Assembly (NCBI RefSeq): GCF_025753855.1
Contig: NZ_JAOWPT010000004.1
Span: forward strand, 479,871-543,870
Length of the DNA: 64,000 nucleotides
DNA from: Mesorhizobium sp. ZC-5
GTDB taxonomy: Bacteria > Pseudomonadota > Alphaproteobacteria > Rhizobiales > Rhizobiaceae
Reading direction: 5' to 3'
The translations under genes and the position numbers were made by a program. The notes below the pieces were generated by a model, which saw only the letters and a list, made by a program, of their open reading frames with translations, was not told the origin of the DNA and did not search any database. Positions within the stretch are counted from its first letter, which is position 1. Every line of letters starts with the position of its first letter. This document shows positions 18,204-26,734 of this stretch, piece after piece.

Positions 18204-19438
18204 TGGACGCGTCCGAACAGCTGGCGCGGGATTTCGAGATCACCGCCCTGCCCCGGGATTTCGCGGACGACCCGTTTCCGGTCTACCGAGCGCTGCTCGA
18301 ACACGCACCGCTGAAGCGCTTTGCCGACGGCTCGGTGATGCTGTCGCGCTGGGCCGATCTCGACCGCGTCTACCGCGACACGAAAACGTTCTCGTCGGAC
18401 AAGAAGGTCGAGTTCCTGCCGAAGTTCGGCAAAAACGCGCCGCTCTACGAGCATCACACGACCAGCCTCGTCTTCAACGATCCGCCGCTGCACACGCGGG
18501 TCAGGAAAATAATGGTCGGCGCGATGACGCCGCGTGCGCTGGCCGCGATGGAGCCGGGACTGGTCCGGCTTGTCGACCGCCTGCTCGACCGGCTCGCCGA
18601 GAAGCAAAATGTCGACCTGATCGAGGACTTCGCCTCGGCGATTCCGGTCGAGGTGATCGGCAATCTGTTCGACATGCCGCACGAGGAACGCGGCCCGCTG
18701 CGCGACTGGTCGCTGGCGATTCTCGGCGCGCTGGAGCCGGTGCTGTCGCCGGAGCAGCAGGAGCGCGGCAACCGCGCCGTCATCGCCTTCAAGACCTATC
18801 TCGGCGAACTCGCCGAAAAGCGCCGCAAGAAGCCGGGCGACCCGCAAACCGACGTTTTGACCCGGTTGATCAACGGCAATGACGGCGAGTTGCTGACCGA
18901 AACCGAACTGCTGCAGAACTGTATCTTCATCCTCAATGCCGGCCACGAGACGACGACCAATTTGATCGGCAATGCGCTGTTCGAACTGGCGCAGTGGCCG
19001 AAGGAAAAGCGGCGGCTCCTGGAGAACCCTGAATTGATCGATACAGCCGTCGACGAGTTCCTGCGCTTCCAGAGTCCCAACCAGCTCGGCAACCGGATGA
19101 CGGCCGAGCCGGCCGATTTCCACGGCGAGACGATTCCCGCCGGCACGCGCATTCATTTGTGCATTGGCGCCGCCAACCGCGACCCGCGCCATTTCAACGA
19201 GCCCGACCGCCTCGACATTGCGCGCAAGCCCAACAAGCATCTCGCCTTCGCCGGCGGGCCGCATCTTTGCGTCGGCTTTTCGCTGGCGCGGATGGAGGGG
19301 CGTATCGCGGTGGCGCGGTTCCTGAAACGGTTTCCCGACTTCACGCTGGCTGGCACGCCGAAGCGCACCGGGCGCGTGCGTTTTCGCGGTTTCGCGTCAT
19401 TGCCGGCGACCATGAACGGATTGGAGTCTTCGAAATGA
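18203..19438 (+). CDS. Cytochrome P450 embedded in the paa operon
   Basis: A 411-residue soluble bacterial P450 (class I type). The oxygen-activating I-helix motif is AGHETT (246-251), the ExxR pair lies in DEFLRFQSPNQLGNR and the heme ligand is Cys356 in FAGGPHLCVGFSLAR. It resembles CYP107/CYP153-like rhizobial enzymes, though I cannot assign the subfamily. It overlaps both paaK (1 base) and paaZ (4 bases), so it is a true operon member. A P450 is not part of the canonical pathway. It may hydroxylate a substituted phenylacetate before activation, or handle a side product. No dedicated ferredoxin is adjacent; PaaE could conceivably supply electrons. Confidence 0.92.
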   Translation: MDASEQLARDFEITALPRDFADDPFPVYRALLEHAPLKRFADGSVMLSRWADLDRVYRDTKTFSSDKKVEFLPKFGKNAPLYEHHTTSLVFNDPPLHTRVRKIMVGAMTPRALAAMEPGLVRLVDRLLDRLAEKQNVDLIEDFASAIPVEVIGNLFDMPHEERGPLRDWSLAILGALEPVLSPEQQERGNRAVIAFKTYLGELAEKRRKKPGDPQTDVLTRLINGNDGELLTETELLQNCIFILNAGHETTTNLIGNALFELAQWPKEKRRLLENPELIDTAVDEFLRFQSPNQLGNRMTAEPADFHGETIPAGTRIHLCIGAANRDPRHFNEPDRLDIARKPNKHLAFAGGPHLCVGFSLARMEGRIAVARFLKRFPDFTLAGTPKRTGRVRFRGFASLPATMNGLESSK

Positions 19439-21465
19439 GCCGCATCTTCCTGCAGAGCTACGCCGCCGGCAAATGGTTGCCGCCATCGGGCAAGATCAGC
19501 GAACTGAAGAGTGCCGTCACCGGCAAGGTCATCGCCGAGATCGGCTCGTCCGGCCCTGACTTCGGCGCGATGACGCAGCACGCCCGTGATGTCGGCGGCA
19601 AGATCCTGCGCCGCCACACCTTCCACGAGCGCGCCGCCATGCTGAAGGCGCTGGCGCAATATCTCAACGAACGGCGCGACGCGCTCTACGAGCTCTCCTA
19701 CGACACCGGCGCCACCAAGGCCGATTCGATGATCGACATCGACGGCGGCATCGGCACGCTGTTCGCCTACTCCTCCAAGGGCCGCCGCGAACTGCCCGAC
19801 GACGTGCTGTTCGTCGAAGGTGCGCTGGAACAGCTTTCCAAGGGCGGCAACTTCCTCGGCCAGCATATCGCCACTCCGCTGCAAGGCGTCGCGGTCCACG
19901 TCAACGCCTTCAATTTTCCGGTCTGGGGCATGCTGGAAAAACTGGCGCCGACGCTGCTTGCCGGCGTGCCGGCGATCGTCAAGCCGGCGTCCGCGACCGC
20001 CTGGCTGGCGGAAGCCTGCTTCCGCATGATCGCACAGTCCGGCATCCTGCCGGAGGGTGCTGTGCAGTTCATCGCAGGCCCGACCGGCGACTTGCTCGAC
20101 CGGCTGACGGCGCAGGACGTGGTGTCCTTCACCGGCTCCGCGGCGACGGCGCAGATGCTGCGCTCGAACCGCCGGCTGGTCGAAAATTCCGTCCGTTTCA
20201 TTGCCGAGCAGGATTCGCTCAACGCTTCGGTGCTTGGTCCCGACGCCGCGCCCGGCACGCCCGAATTCGACATCTTCGTCAAGGAGGTGCACCGCGAGAT
20301 GACGGCCAAGGCCGGGCAGAAATGCACCGCCATCCGCCGCATCATCGTGCCCGGCGCGCACCGTGAGGCGGTAATCGAGGCAGTCGCCGACCGGCTGGCG
20401 AAGACGGTGGTCGGCGACCCGCGCAACGAAGCGACCCGTATGGGCGCGCTGGCCAGCCTGGCGCAGCGTGCGGATGTGCTGGAAAAGGCGGCCATCATCG
20501 GCCGGGAAACCAGGCGCGTGTTCGGCGATCCCGGGAATTTCAAGGCGGACGGCGCCGATAGCGAAGGCGGCGCCTTCCTGCCGCCGATGCTGTTTGAGTG
20601 CGTCGATCCCGACGGCGCCGAAAGCATCCATGCCGTCGAGGCCTTCGGCCCCGTGTCGACAGTGATGGGGTACCGCGATCTCGACCATGCCCTGGCGCTT
20701 GCCAACCGCGGCAAGGGCTCGCTGGTGGCCTCGATCTTCACCAACGATCCGGCGGTGGCGAGGCAGGCAGTGCTGGCATCGGGCGCCTGGCATGGACGGC
20801 TTTATTTCGCCAACCGCGACACCGGCAAGGAGGCGACCGGGCACGGCTCGCCGCTGCCGCATATGATCCACGGCGGTCCCGGCCGCGCCGGCGGCGGCGA
20901 GGAAATGGGCGGCATCCGCGGCGTGCTGCACTACATGCAGCGCACGGCGGTGCAGGCGAGCCCTAATCTGCTGGCCGGCATCACACGCTCTTATGTGCCG
21001 GGCTCTGAGACGGTCGAGAAGCCGCAGCACCCGTTCCGCATGCGCTTTTCCGAACTCGACATCGGCCACACGATCAACACCGCATCGCGCACGGTCACGC
21101 TGGAAGACATCGAGCATTTCGCCGAATTCACTGGTGACACTTTTTACGCCCACATGGACGAGGAAGCGGCGAAGGCGAACCCGTTCTTCCCCGGCCGCGT
21201 CGCGCACGGCTATCTGATCCTGTCGTTCGCGGCGGGGCTGTTCGTCGACCCGGCGCCGGGTCCGGTGCTTGCCAATTACGGTCTCGACAACCTGCGCTTC
21301 ATGAAGCCGGTATCGCCGGGCGACAGCCTGAAGGTTCGGCTGACGGCCAAGCAGAAAACCCGCCGCAACGACGAGTACGGTGAGGTGCGCTGGGATGTCG
21401 GTGTCTACAACCAGGATGGCGAGCAGGTGGCCGGCTACGAGCTTTTAACGATGAACGCGATGTAG
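19435..21465 (+). CDS. paaZ: Bifunctional PaaZ: oxepin-CoA hydrolase / 3-oxo-5,6-didehydrosuberyl-CoA semialdehyde dehydrogenase
   Basis: A 676-residue fusion. Residues about 1-520 are an aldehyde dehydrogenase with NAD-site Glu in [10 protein letters not shown] and catalytic Cys297 in [10 protein letters not shown]. Residues about 530-676 are a MaoC-type (R)-enoyl-CoA hydratase ([38 protein letters not shown]) that opens the oxepin-CoA ring. Both activities are needed to stop accumulation of the reactive semialdehyde. Its N-terminal start at ATG 19435 overlaps the P450 stop. It ends the operon and is followed by a strong hairpin terminator. Confidence 0.95.
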   Translation: MSRIFLQSYAAGKWLPPSGKISELKSAVTGKVIAEIGSSGPDFGAMTQHARDVGGKILRRHTFHERAAMLKALAQYLNERRDALYELSYDTGATKADSMIDIDGGIGTLFAYSSKGRRELPDDVLFVEGALEQLSKGGNFLGQHIATPLQGVAVHVNAFNFPVWGMLEKLAPTLLAGVPAIVKPASATAWLAEACFRMIAQSGILPEGAVQFIAGPTGDLLDRLTAQDVVSFTGSAATAQMLRSNRRLVENSVRFIAEQDSLNASVLGPDAAPGTPEFDIFVKEVHREMTAKAGQKCTAIRRIIVPGAHREAVIEAVADRLAKTVVGDPRNEATRMGALASLAQRADVLEKAAIIGRETRRVFGDPGNFKADGADSEGGAFLPPMLFECVDPDGAESIHAVEAFGPVSTVMGYRDLDHALALANRGKGSLVASIFTNDPAVARQAVLASGAWHGRLYFANRDTGKEATGHGSPLPHMIHGGPGRAGGGEEMGGIRGVLHYMQRTAVQASPNLLAGITRSYVPGSETVEKPQHPFRMRFSELDIGHTINTASRTVTLEDIEHFAEFTGDTFYAHMDEEAAKANPFFPGRVAHGYLILSFAAGLFVDPAPGPVLANYGLDNLRFMKPVSPGDSLKVRLTAKQKTRRNDEYGEVRWDVGVYNQDGEQVAGYELLTMNAM

Positions 21466-21486
21466 ATCTGCCGATGCAGCAACGAA

Positions 21487-21510
21487 AAAGGGGCGGTCGC
21501 CCGCCCCTTT
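21487..21510. terminator. Bidirectional hairpin terminator between paaZ and the ABC operon
   Basis: A perfect 10-base stem AAAGGGGCGG / CCGCCCCTTT with a TCGC loop lies between the convergent paaZ and solute-binding-protein genes. The terminal A and T runs on each side let it act in both directions. Confidence 0.88.
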
Positions 21511-21531
21511 CCAGTTCCGATTGCAAATCCG

Positions 21532-22503
21532 CTATTTGATCGCCTTGTCGGTGATCGCTGACGTCCAGGCGCCGGACGGCTCCTTGGTGATGATCTTCTG
21601 CGCCAGCAGCGCGTCGGCGGTGCGTTTGTAGGCCGCTTCGATCAGCTTGCCGTCGGCGTTGTCGATCAGCTTGGCAACCTCGCCCATCATGCGCTTCTGG
21701 TGGTTTTCGTCCTGACCGCCATTGTCCATGACGATCTCGGCAGCCTCGTCCGGATTTTCGGTGGCGTATTTCCAGCCCTTCATCGAAGCGCGGACGAACT
21801 TCACCATCTTCTCCTCGAAGGCCGGATCCTTGAGCTTGTCTTCCATCGCGTAGAGGCCGTCCTCGAGGAGGTCGACGCCCATGGCGGTGTAGTTGAAAAC
21901 GACCAGGTCTTCCGGCTTGTAGCCGGCGTCGATCAGCTGCCAGTATTCGTTGTAGGTCATGACCGAGATGCAATCGGCCTGCTTCTGGATCAGCGGCTGC
22001 ACGTCGAAGCTCTGCTTGAGCACGGTGACGCCGTCGGGCCCGCCCTCTGTCGGCAGGCCGAGCTTGTTCATCCAGGCATAGAACGGATATTCGTTGCCGA
22101 AGAACCAGACGCCGAGTGTCTTGCCCTTGAAGTCGGCTTCGGTCTTCACCGGCCCGTCTTTCGGACAGACGAGCTCCATGCCGGCCTTCTTGAACGGCTG
22201 CGCGATGTTGACGAGGTTGACGCCCTTGTCGCGGGCCGCGAGCGCGCCGCCCATCCAGTCGACGATCACGTCGGCGCCGCCGCCGGCGATCACCTGCTCG
22301 GGCGCGATGTCCGGGCCGCCCGGCTTGATCTCGACGTCGAGCCCTTCCTCTTCATAGAAGCCCTTGTCCTTGGCGACGTAGTAGCCGCCGAACTGGGCCT
22401 GCGTCACCCATTTGAGCTGCAGCGTCACCTTGTCGGCTGCCAGCGCCTGGAAGGCGGCGAGCGAAAATGCCCCCGCCAAAAGTACCGTCATTGTTTTTTT
22501 CAT
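21532..22503 (-). CDS. NMT1/THI5-type periplasmic binding protein of an ABC importer, probably for pyrimidines
   Basis: A 323-residue secreted protein: MKKTMTVLLAGAFSLAAFQA is a signal peptide cleaved at ALAA, and the mature protein begins VTLQLKWVTQAQFGGYYVA, typical of the NMT1/THI5/RibY group (HMP, riboflavin and pyrimidine-like ligands). It is the last gene of a minus-strand operon (ATPase, two permeases, binding protein). Because this operon adjoins dihydropyrimidinase and preTA genes, uracil, thymine or a hydantoin is the likeliest ligand (inference). A thiamine precursor is the main alternative, but no thi genes or TPP riboswitch are visible nearby. Confidence 0.88.
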   Translation of the reverse strand: MKKTMTVLLAGAFSLAAFQALAADKVTLQLKWVTQAQFGGYYVAKDKGFYEEEGLDVEIKPGGPDIAPEQVIAGGGADVIVDWMGGALAARDKGVNLVNIAQPFKKAGMELVCPKDGPVKTEADFKGKTLGVWFFGNEYPFYAWMNKLGLPTEGGPDGVTVLKQSFDVQPLIQKQADCISVMTYNEYWQLIDAGYKPEDLVVFNYTAMGVDLLEDGLYAMEDKLKDPAFEEKMVKFVRASMKGWKYATENPDEAAEIVMDNGGQDENHQKRMMGEVAKLIDNADGKLIEAAYKRTADALLAQKIITKEPSGAWTSAITDKAIK

Positions 22504-22520
22504 TGCCCTACCTCTGGAGA

Positions 22521-23666
22521 TTACGCCCGCCCACCACGGACGGACGGATGCCAAAACGTGGCCGCTCTTTCGACAAGAGCGATCACGCCATAGAAGACCG
22601 AACCCGCGAGCGCCGCAACCGCGATTTCGGCCCAGACCATGTCGATGTTCATCCGCCCCACCTCCGTCGAGATGCGGAATCCCATGCCGACAACCGGAGT
22701 GCCGAAGAACTCTGCGACGATGGCGCCGATCAGCGCCAGCGTCGAGTTGATCTTCAGCGCATTGAAGATGAAGGGAGCAGCAGCAGGCAGCCGGAGCTTC
22801 ACCAGCGTCTGCCAGTAATTGGACGCATAGGTGCGCATCAGATCGCGCTCCATGTGGCCGGAGGCGGCGAGCCCGGCGACGGTGTTCACCAGCATCGGGA
22901 AGAAAGTCATGATGACGACCACCGCCGCCTTGGACTGCCAGTCGAAGCCGAACCACATCACCATGATGGGCGCGACGCCGATGATCGGCAGCGCCGACAC
23001 CATGTTGCCGATCGGCAGCAGGCCCTTGCGCAGGAAGGAAACGCGATCGGCGAGGATGGCGGTGACGAAGCCGGCACCGCAGCCGATGACATAGCCGGCG
23101 ATCACCGCCTTGAAGATCGTCTGGTTGACGTCTGCCGCGAGAACCGGCAGCGAATTTGCGATGCGCGCGCCGATGGCGCTCGGCGGCGGCAAGAGGATAA
23201 ATGGGATGCCCGCGCCGCGCGTCACCGCCTCCCAGATGATCAGAATCCAGGCGCCGAAGATCGCCGGGATCAAAAGCCTGAGGAGAGCGTTGGCAGTCCG
23301 GTTGGCCGGATGCATCGATGAAAGAACCGTCACGCAACGCCAGGCCAGCAACCAGCAGGCGGCGAGCAGCAGATAGAATGGCGTGCGGGCGATGCCGTTG
23401 GCCGAGGCGATTTCGGCAAACAGCAGGAACACGGCAATGTGCGCGCCGAGGAACAGCGCGGTGGCCTTGACCGCAGCGCTGCTGAACTTCGCATCCACGA
23501 CACAGCCGATCAGGATCAACCCGACAATCAGCGCCGTGACAAGCATGGACGTGGCGGGGGCCGAGTAGGCCGGCTCAACCGCCGCTATGGGCAAAAAAAA
23601 CAGCGAGGCGATCGCCAGCAGGCCGGCGACAAGGCATTGCCAGGAGAGGTAGAAGGCGGTGTTCAT
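22521..23666 (-). CDS. ABC transporter permease (extended, BPD type)
   Basis: A 381-residue inner-membrane permease. The C-terminal 250 residues are a SsuC/ThiX-like BPD domain: PIIGVAPIMVMWFGFDWQSK, ASNYWQTLVKLRLPAAAPFIFNALK and STLALIGAIVAEFFG hold the EAA-type loop that contacts the ATPase. The N-terminal 120 residues add about four extra hydrophobic segments not found in the short relatives. The ATG at 23666 overlaps the upstream permease stop by 4 bases. It is the partner of the next permease in a heteromeric channel. Confidence 0.88.
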   Translation of the reverse strand: MNTAFYLSWQCLVAGLLAIASLFFLPIAAVEPAYSAPATSMLVTALIVGLILIGCVVDAKFSSAAVKATALFLGAHIAVFLLFAEIASANGIARTPFYLLLAACWLLAWRCVTVLSSMHPANRTANALLRLLIPAIFGAWILIIWEAVTRGAGIPFILLPPPSAIGARIANSLPVLAADVNQTIFKAVIAGYVIGCGAGFVTAILADRVSFLRKGLLPIGNMVSALPIIGVAPIMVMWFGFDWQSKAAVVVIMTFFPMLVNTVAGLAASGHMERDLMRTYASNYWQTLVKLRLPAAAPFIFNALKINSTLALIGAIVAEFFGTPVVGMGFRISTEVGRMNIDMVWAEIAVAALAGSVFYGVIALVERAATFWHPSVRGGRA

Positions 23667-24547
23667 GCCGGCCGCGCTCCCATGGCGCGATCCACAATGC
23701 GCCCGGCAAAGCCCACCAGCCCGACCAGAAGCAGCGCGACGACCGAGCCTGCGACAAGTGCGGCCCACATGTCGATGGTGTTGGAGAAATAGGAGGCGTT
23801 GAGCAGCTTGGCGCCGATGCCGGCCACCGCGCCGGTCGGCAGTTCACCGACGATGGCGCCGACCAGGCTGGCTGCGACCGCCACCTTCATCGAGGCGAAC
23901 AGGAACGGCACCGAAGCCGGCACGCGCAGCTTCCAGAAGGTCTGCGACGGGCTGGCATTGTAGGTGTGCATCAGGTCAAGATGCATGATTTCGGGCGACC
24001 GCAGCCCCTTCACCATGCCGACCGCCACCGGGAAGAACGACAGGTAGGTCGAGATCAGCGCCTTCGGCAGAAGCCCGGTGATGCCGATCGCCGCCAGCAC
24101 CACGATGATCATCGGTGCGATCGCCAAGATCGGAATAGTCTGCGAGGCGATGATCCACGGCATCAGGCTGCGGTCGAGCGCCAGCACATGCACGATGCCG
24201 ACGGCGATCAGGATGCCGAGCGCCGTGCCGAACGCGAAGCCGAGCATGGTCGAGGCGAGCGTCACCCCGGCATGGTAGACCAGGCTGCGATTGCTGGTGA
24301 TTTTCCTTAAGAACGTGTTCTCGAAAAAGTTCTGTGCCACCTGGTGCGGTGCCGGCACGATCGGCTTCGGCTGCGACAGCGTCTTTTCCACGAAGTCGAC
24401 GACGATGCGGGGCGGTTCACCCGCGCGCCGGTCCAGATCGCGTTGGAACGGCGCGTTCATGAATACGGCAAGGACGTACCAGCCCACCACGATGCCGAGC
24501 AGGATAGTGGTGACGGGAAGGAATTTGGCGCGGAGCGGATCTGTCAT
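23663..24547 (-). CDS. ABC transporter permease (BPD type)
   Basis: A 294-residue permease with about six spans; QTIPILAIAPMIIVVLAAIG and NASPSQTFWKLRVPASVPFL, then SLVGAIVGELPTG are the BPD and EAA features. It is paralogous to the following permease, giving a two-permease importer. Its ATG at 24547 overlaps the stop of the upstream DUF559 remnant frame by 4 bases. The ATPase gene, normally directly adjacent in such operons, is now separated by a 477-base insertion. Confidence 0.9.
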   Translation of the reverse strand: MTDPLRAKFLPVTTILLGIVVGWYVLAVFMNAPFQRDLDRRAGEPPRIVVDFVEKTLSQPKPIVPAPHQVAQNFFENTFLRKITSNRSLVYHAGVTLASTMLGFAFGTALGILIAVGIVHVLALDRSLMPWIIASQTIPILAIAPMIIVVLAAIGITGLLPKALISTYLSFFPVAVGMVKGLRSPEIMHLDLMHTYNASPSQTFWKLRVPASVPFLFASMKVAVAASLVGAIVGELPTGAVAGIGAKLLNASYFSNTIDMWAALVAGSVVALLLVGLVGFAGRIVDRAMGARPA

Positions 24548-24982
24548 GAGGCGGACCGGAATCCCCCTCCCCCTTGTGGGGAGGGGTTAGGGGTGGGGGT
24601 AACTTTTTCCTCCATCAGTCCGAGTTCGTGCAGTATCGCCACGATGCATCCTTCGAAAGAATCCGCTAATTCGCCCGTGTTGAGACGAAGAACTTTATAA
24701 CCCTGTGATCCAAGCCACACATCTCGCTTGACTTCTCTGGCAAGACCTTCCGGGCTAAAGCTCACCATCAACCTCAATCACGAGTCGATGTTCGTGGATC
24801 GCAAAGTCTACGACATCGGGGCCAATCGGAACCTGCTTTCGCACATGAATTCCATACCAGCGCCGGAATTGCCTCAACTCCGACCAAAGTTTCCGTTCAC
24901 CATCGGTCATGTTCTGGCGCAAACCTCGAGCACGAGGAATGGCGCTTGGCTTGATGCCGGTTGGCACGATGAGTACCCCCAC
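24544..24982 (-). pseudogene. DUF559 (PD-(D/E)XK-like) protein, frameshifted, inside an inverted-repeat cassette
   Basis: Two overlapping frames make one DUF559 protein. The first gives RARGLRQNMTDGERKLWSEL, VRKQVPIGPDVVDFAIHE and VIEVDGEL then a stop at 24755. The second, one base out of phase, gives SPEGLAREVKRDVWLGSQGY, then KVLRLNTGELADSFEG and VAILHELG. Deleting one T in the CTTTAG run near 24767 joins them. DUF559 is related to Vsr and other PD-(D/E)XK nucleases; the VDF Asp and IEVD acidic pair are present. The frame starts inside the right inverted repeat and ends in the left one with TPTPNPSPQGGGG. GC over 24661-24840 is about 51% by hand count, lower than neighbours. Confidence 0.82.
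24561..24602. repeat. Left inverted repeat of the DUF559 cassette
   Basis: About 42 bases, core CCCCTCCCCCTTGTGGGGAG then GGGTTAGGGGTGGGGGTAAC. It contains its own CCCCCTTGTGGGG hairpin and is the near-perfect inverted copy of 24973-25014. Confidence 0.92.
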
Positions 24983-25014
24983 CCCTAACCCCTCCCCACA
25001 AGGGGGAGGGGGAC
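24973..25014. repeat. Right inverted repeat of the DUF559 cassette
   Basis: Reads GTACCCCCACCCCTAACCCC then TCCCCACAAGGGGGAGGGGG, the inverse of 24561-24602 with one missing T. It lies 10 bases from the ATPase stop, so the cassette sits precisely between the ATPase and permease genes. Confidence 0.92.
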
Positions 25015-25024
25015 TTTCTTGACG

Positions 25025-25822
25025 TCAATCATCATAACTGTGCCCCGCTCTCAGCCCCTCGCGCACCCGCGCTGCGATGGCCAAAAACTCCGGCGACTCG
25101 CGGATATCCAGCGGGCGCTTTTTCGGCAGCGTCGATTCGATGACGTCGGTGACGCGGCCGGGTCGCGGCGACATCACGACGATGCGCGTCGAGAGGTAGA
25201 CGGCCTCGGGAATCGAGTGGGTGACGAAGCAGATCGTCTTGTTGGTGCGCTCCCAGAGTTCAAGAAGCTGCTCGTTGAGATGATCGCGCACGATCTCGTC
25301 GAGTGCCCCGAACGGCTCGTCCATCAGGAGAAGATCGGCGTCAAAGGCGAGCGCGCGGGCGATCGACGCGCGCTGCTGCATGCCGCCGGAAAGCTGCCAC
25401 GGATATTTCTTCTCGAAGCCGGTCAGGTTGACCAGGTCGAGCGTGCGCCGGATGCGCTCCGCCTGTTCGGCTTTCGGCATGCCGATGATTTCCAGCGGCA
25501 GTCCAACATTGCGCTCGATGGTACGCCACGGATAAAGCGCCGCCGCCTGGAAGACATAACCATAGGCGCGTTTCATGCGCGCCTGTTCCGGCGTCATGCC
25601 GTTGACGGAAATCGACCCCGCGGTGGCTTTTTCGAGATCGGCGATCACCCGCAGGAACGTCGTCTTGCCGCAACCCGAAGGCCCGATGAAAGAGACGAAC
25701 TCGCCCTTGCCGATGGTGAGGTCGACATTCGACAGCGCTTCGACGGGGCCGTCATTGGTCTCAAAGGTCAGCCCGAGACCCTTCGCCTCGACGACCGAGT
25801 TTGACTTTGCCGGCCCCGCCAT
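25025..25822 (-). CDS. ABC transporter ATP-binding protein (SsuB/ThiZ type)
   Basis: A 265-residue ATPase: Walker A GPSGCGKTT (47-55), Q-loop YVFQAAALYPWRTIERNV, signature LSGGMQQRASIARAL, Walker B LLLMDEPFGALDE and switch His in CFVTHSIPEAVYL. It energises import through the two permeases encoded downstream, from which it is separated by the DUF559 cassette. Its start ATG lies 11 bases after the stop of the small secreted-protein gene, so both are probably co-transcribed. Confidence 0.92.
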   Translation of the reverse strand: MAGPAKSNSVVEAKGLGLTFETNDGPVEALSNVDLTIGKGEFVSFIGPSGCGKTTFLRVIADLEKATAGSISVNGMTPEQARMKRAYGYVFQAAALYPWRTIERNVGLPLEIIGMPKAEQAERIRRTLDLVNLTGFEKKYPWQLSGGMQQRASIARALAFDADLLLMDEPFGALDEIVRDHLNEQLLELWERTNKTICFVTHSIPEAVYLSTRIVVMSPRPGRVTDVIESTLPKKRPLDIRESPEFLAIAARVREGLRAGHSYDD

Positions 25823-25833
25823 ACGCTACCCGT

Positions 25834-26211
25834 TCATTCGCATCGATCGACGACGGCGATCTGCTCGCCGCTCTCGCTGTACAACTCGTAGGCGTCCCTC
25901 TCGCCTGCCTTCATGATAAGCATGAATTCGATCGAGCGGAACGTCTCGCCTTCGTGGCTGCACAGCATTGTCGCCACCTGGCTGCCGTCCATCGCCTTCG
26001 ACGCCTGCACGAACTCGCAGCCGGTAGCGAAGCGCTCGTAGGCTTGAGAGGTCAGCGCGATTAGGCTGTCATCGTCCCGATCGGCGTTGTAGAGGTAGTT
26101 GCAGCCGGCTTTGTTGCCGTACATGCCGGTGAGGTCGACGACATTTGCCGAAGCGATGGTGGCGCTGAAAAGCATCGCGATGGATGCCGCGACGATGGTC
26201 CTGCATTTCAT
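25834..26211 (-). CDS. Small secreted four-cysteine protein (paralogue A)
   Basis: A 125-residue protein with signal peptide MKCRTIVAASIAMLFSATIA cleaved near ASA. The mature part VVDLTGMYGNKAGCNYLYNA, ATGCEFVQASKAMDGSQVAT, MLCSHEG and VVDRC has four spaced cysteines, probably two disulfides. It is a clear paralogue of the protein at 26735-27100, which shares LDLxGxYG..GC.YL, the CE(F/Y)VQ and MLC positions and the final Cys. It heads the ABC importer operon. Function is unknown; a periplasmic accessory to pyrimidine uptake is possible but unproven. Confidence 0.82.
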   Translation of the reverse strand: MKCRTIVAASIAMLFSATIASANVVDLTGMYGNKAGCNYLYNADRDDDSLIALTSQAYERFATGCEFVQASKAMDGSQVATMLCSHEGETFRSIEFMLIMKAGERDAYELYSESGEQIAVVDRCE

Positions 26212-26234
26212 GCGATTGCCTCCGGCTCCCTCGC

Positions 26235-26248
26235 CCGCCGCGCGGCGG
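26235..26248. promoter_or_regulatory. GC palindrome in a divergent promoter region
   Basis: CCGCCGCGCGGCGG is a perfect 14-base palindrome in the 59-base gap between the divergent secreted-protein and cupin genes. It may be an operator or just a GC-rich coincidence. Confidence 0.35.
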
Positions 26249-26270
26249 CAAGCTCAACGAGTGTACTGCA

Positions 26271-26684
26271 ATGAACAAAACAGACAGGCGGACCTGCAGT
26301 CTCGTTCGCCCTTCCGGCAGTTACCACGGCAAGCAAGGCCTGTCCTACTTCGAGGGTGTCTCGGCGCAAAGCGTGGGGTCGTGCGGCATCTGCATGCATG
26401 TCGTTACCATCCCGCCCGGCGCGCGCGCCAAGGCCCACCTTCACGAGAGCCACGAGACCGCGCTCTACGTCATCTCCGGCGAGGCGGTGACCTGGTATGG
26501 CGACCGGTTGGAGCACATGGCGGTCACCAGGGCCGGCGACATGTTCTACATCCCGGCCGGCGTGCCGCATCTGCCGGCCAATGTGTCCGACGCGCCCTGC
26601 ACCGCCGTGATCGCCCGCACCGACGCGAATGAGCAGGAGAGCGTGGTGTTGCTGCCGGAACTGGACGGCCTCGTCCCGCGCTGA
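26271..26684 (+). CDS. Cupin domain protein
   Basis: A 137-residue single cupin. The metal motif is seen as HLHESHETALYVISGEAVTWYG (two His, Glu, later His) and the second motif as GDMFYIPAGVPHLPANVSD. GICMHVVTIPPGARAKAH is the strand before it. The substrate is unknown; such proteins are often isomerases, dioxygenases or ligand sensors. It is transcribed against the two flanking four-Cys genes, which are on the minus strand. ATG 26271 was chosen because it gives a cupin-length protein; no strong ribosome-binding site is visible. Confidence 0.82.
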   Translation: MNKTDRRTCSLVRPSGSYHGKQGLSYFEGVSAQSVGSCGICMHVVTIPPGARAKAHLHESHETALYVISGEAVTWYGDRLEHMAVTRAGDMFYIPAGVPHLPANVSDAPCTAVIARTDANEQESVVLLPELDGLVPR

Positions 26685-26734
26685 CGGGTAATAGAAATCG
26701 CGACTGTCGCGGATGCTGGCGGCCCTGCTCATTC

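Noticed and set aside
21532..22503. Thiamine-precursor (HMP) importer
   Set aside because: No thi genes or TPP-riboswitch-like leader near the operon; pyrimidine-degradation neighbours favour another ligand, though this is not proven.
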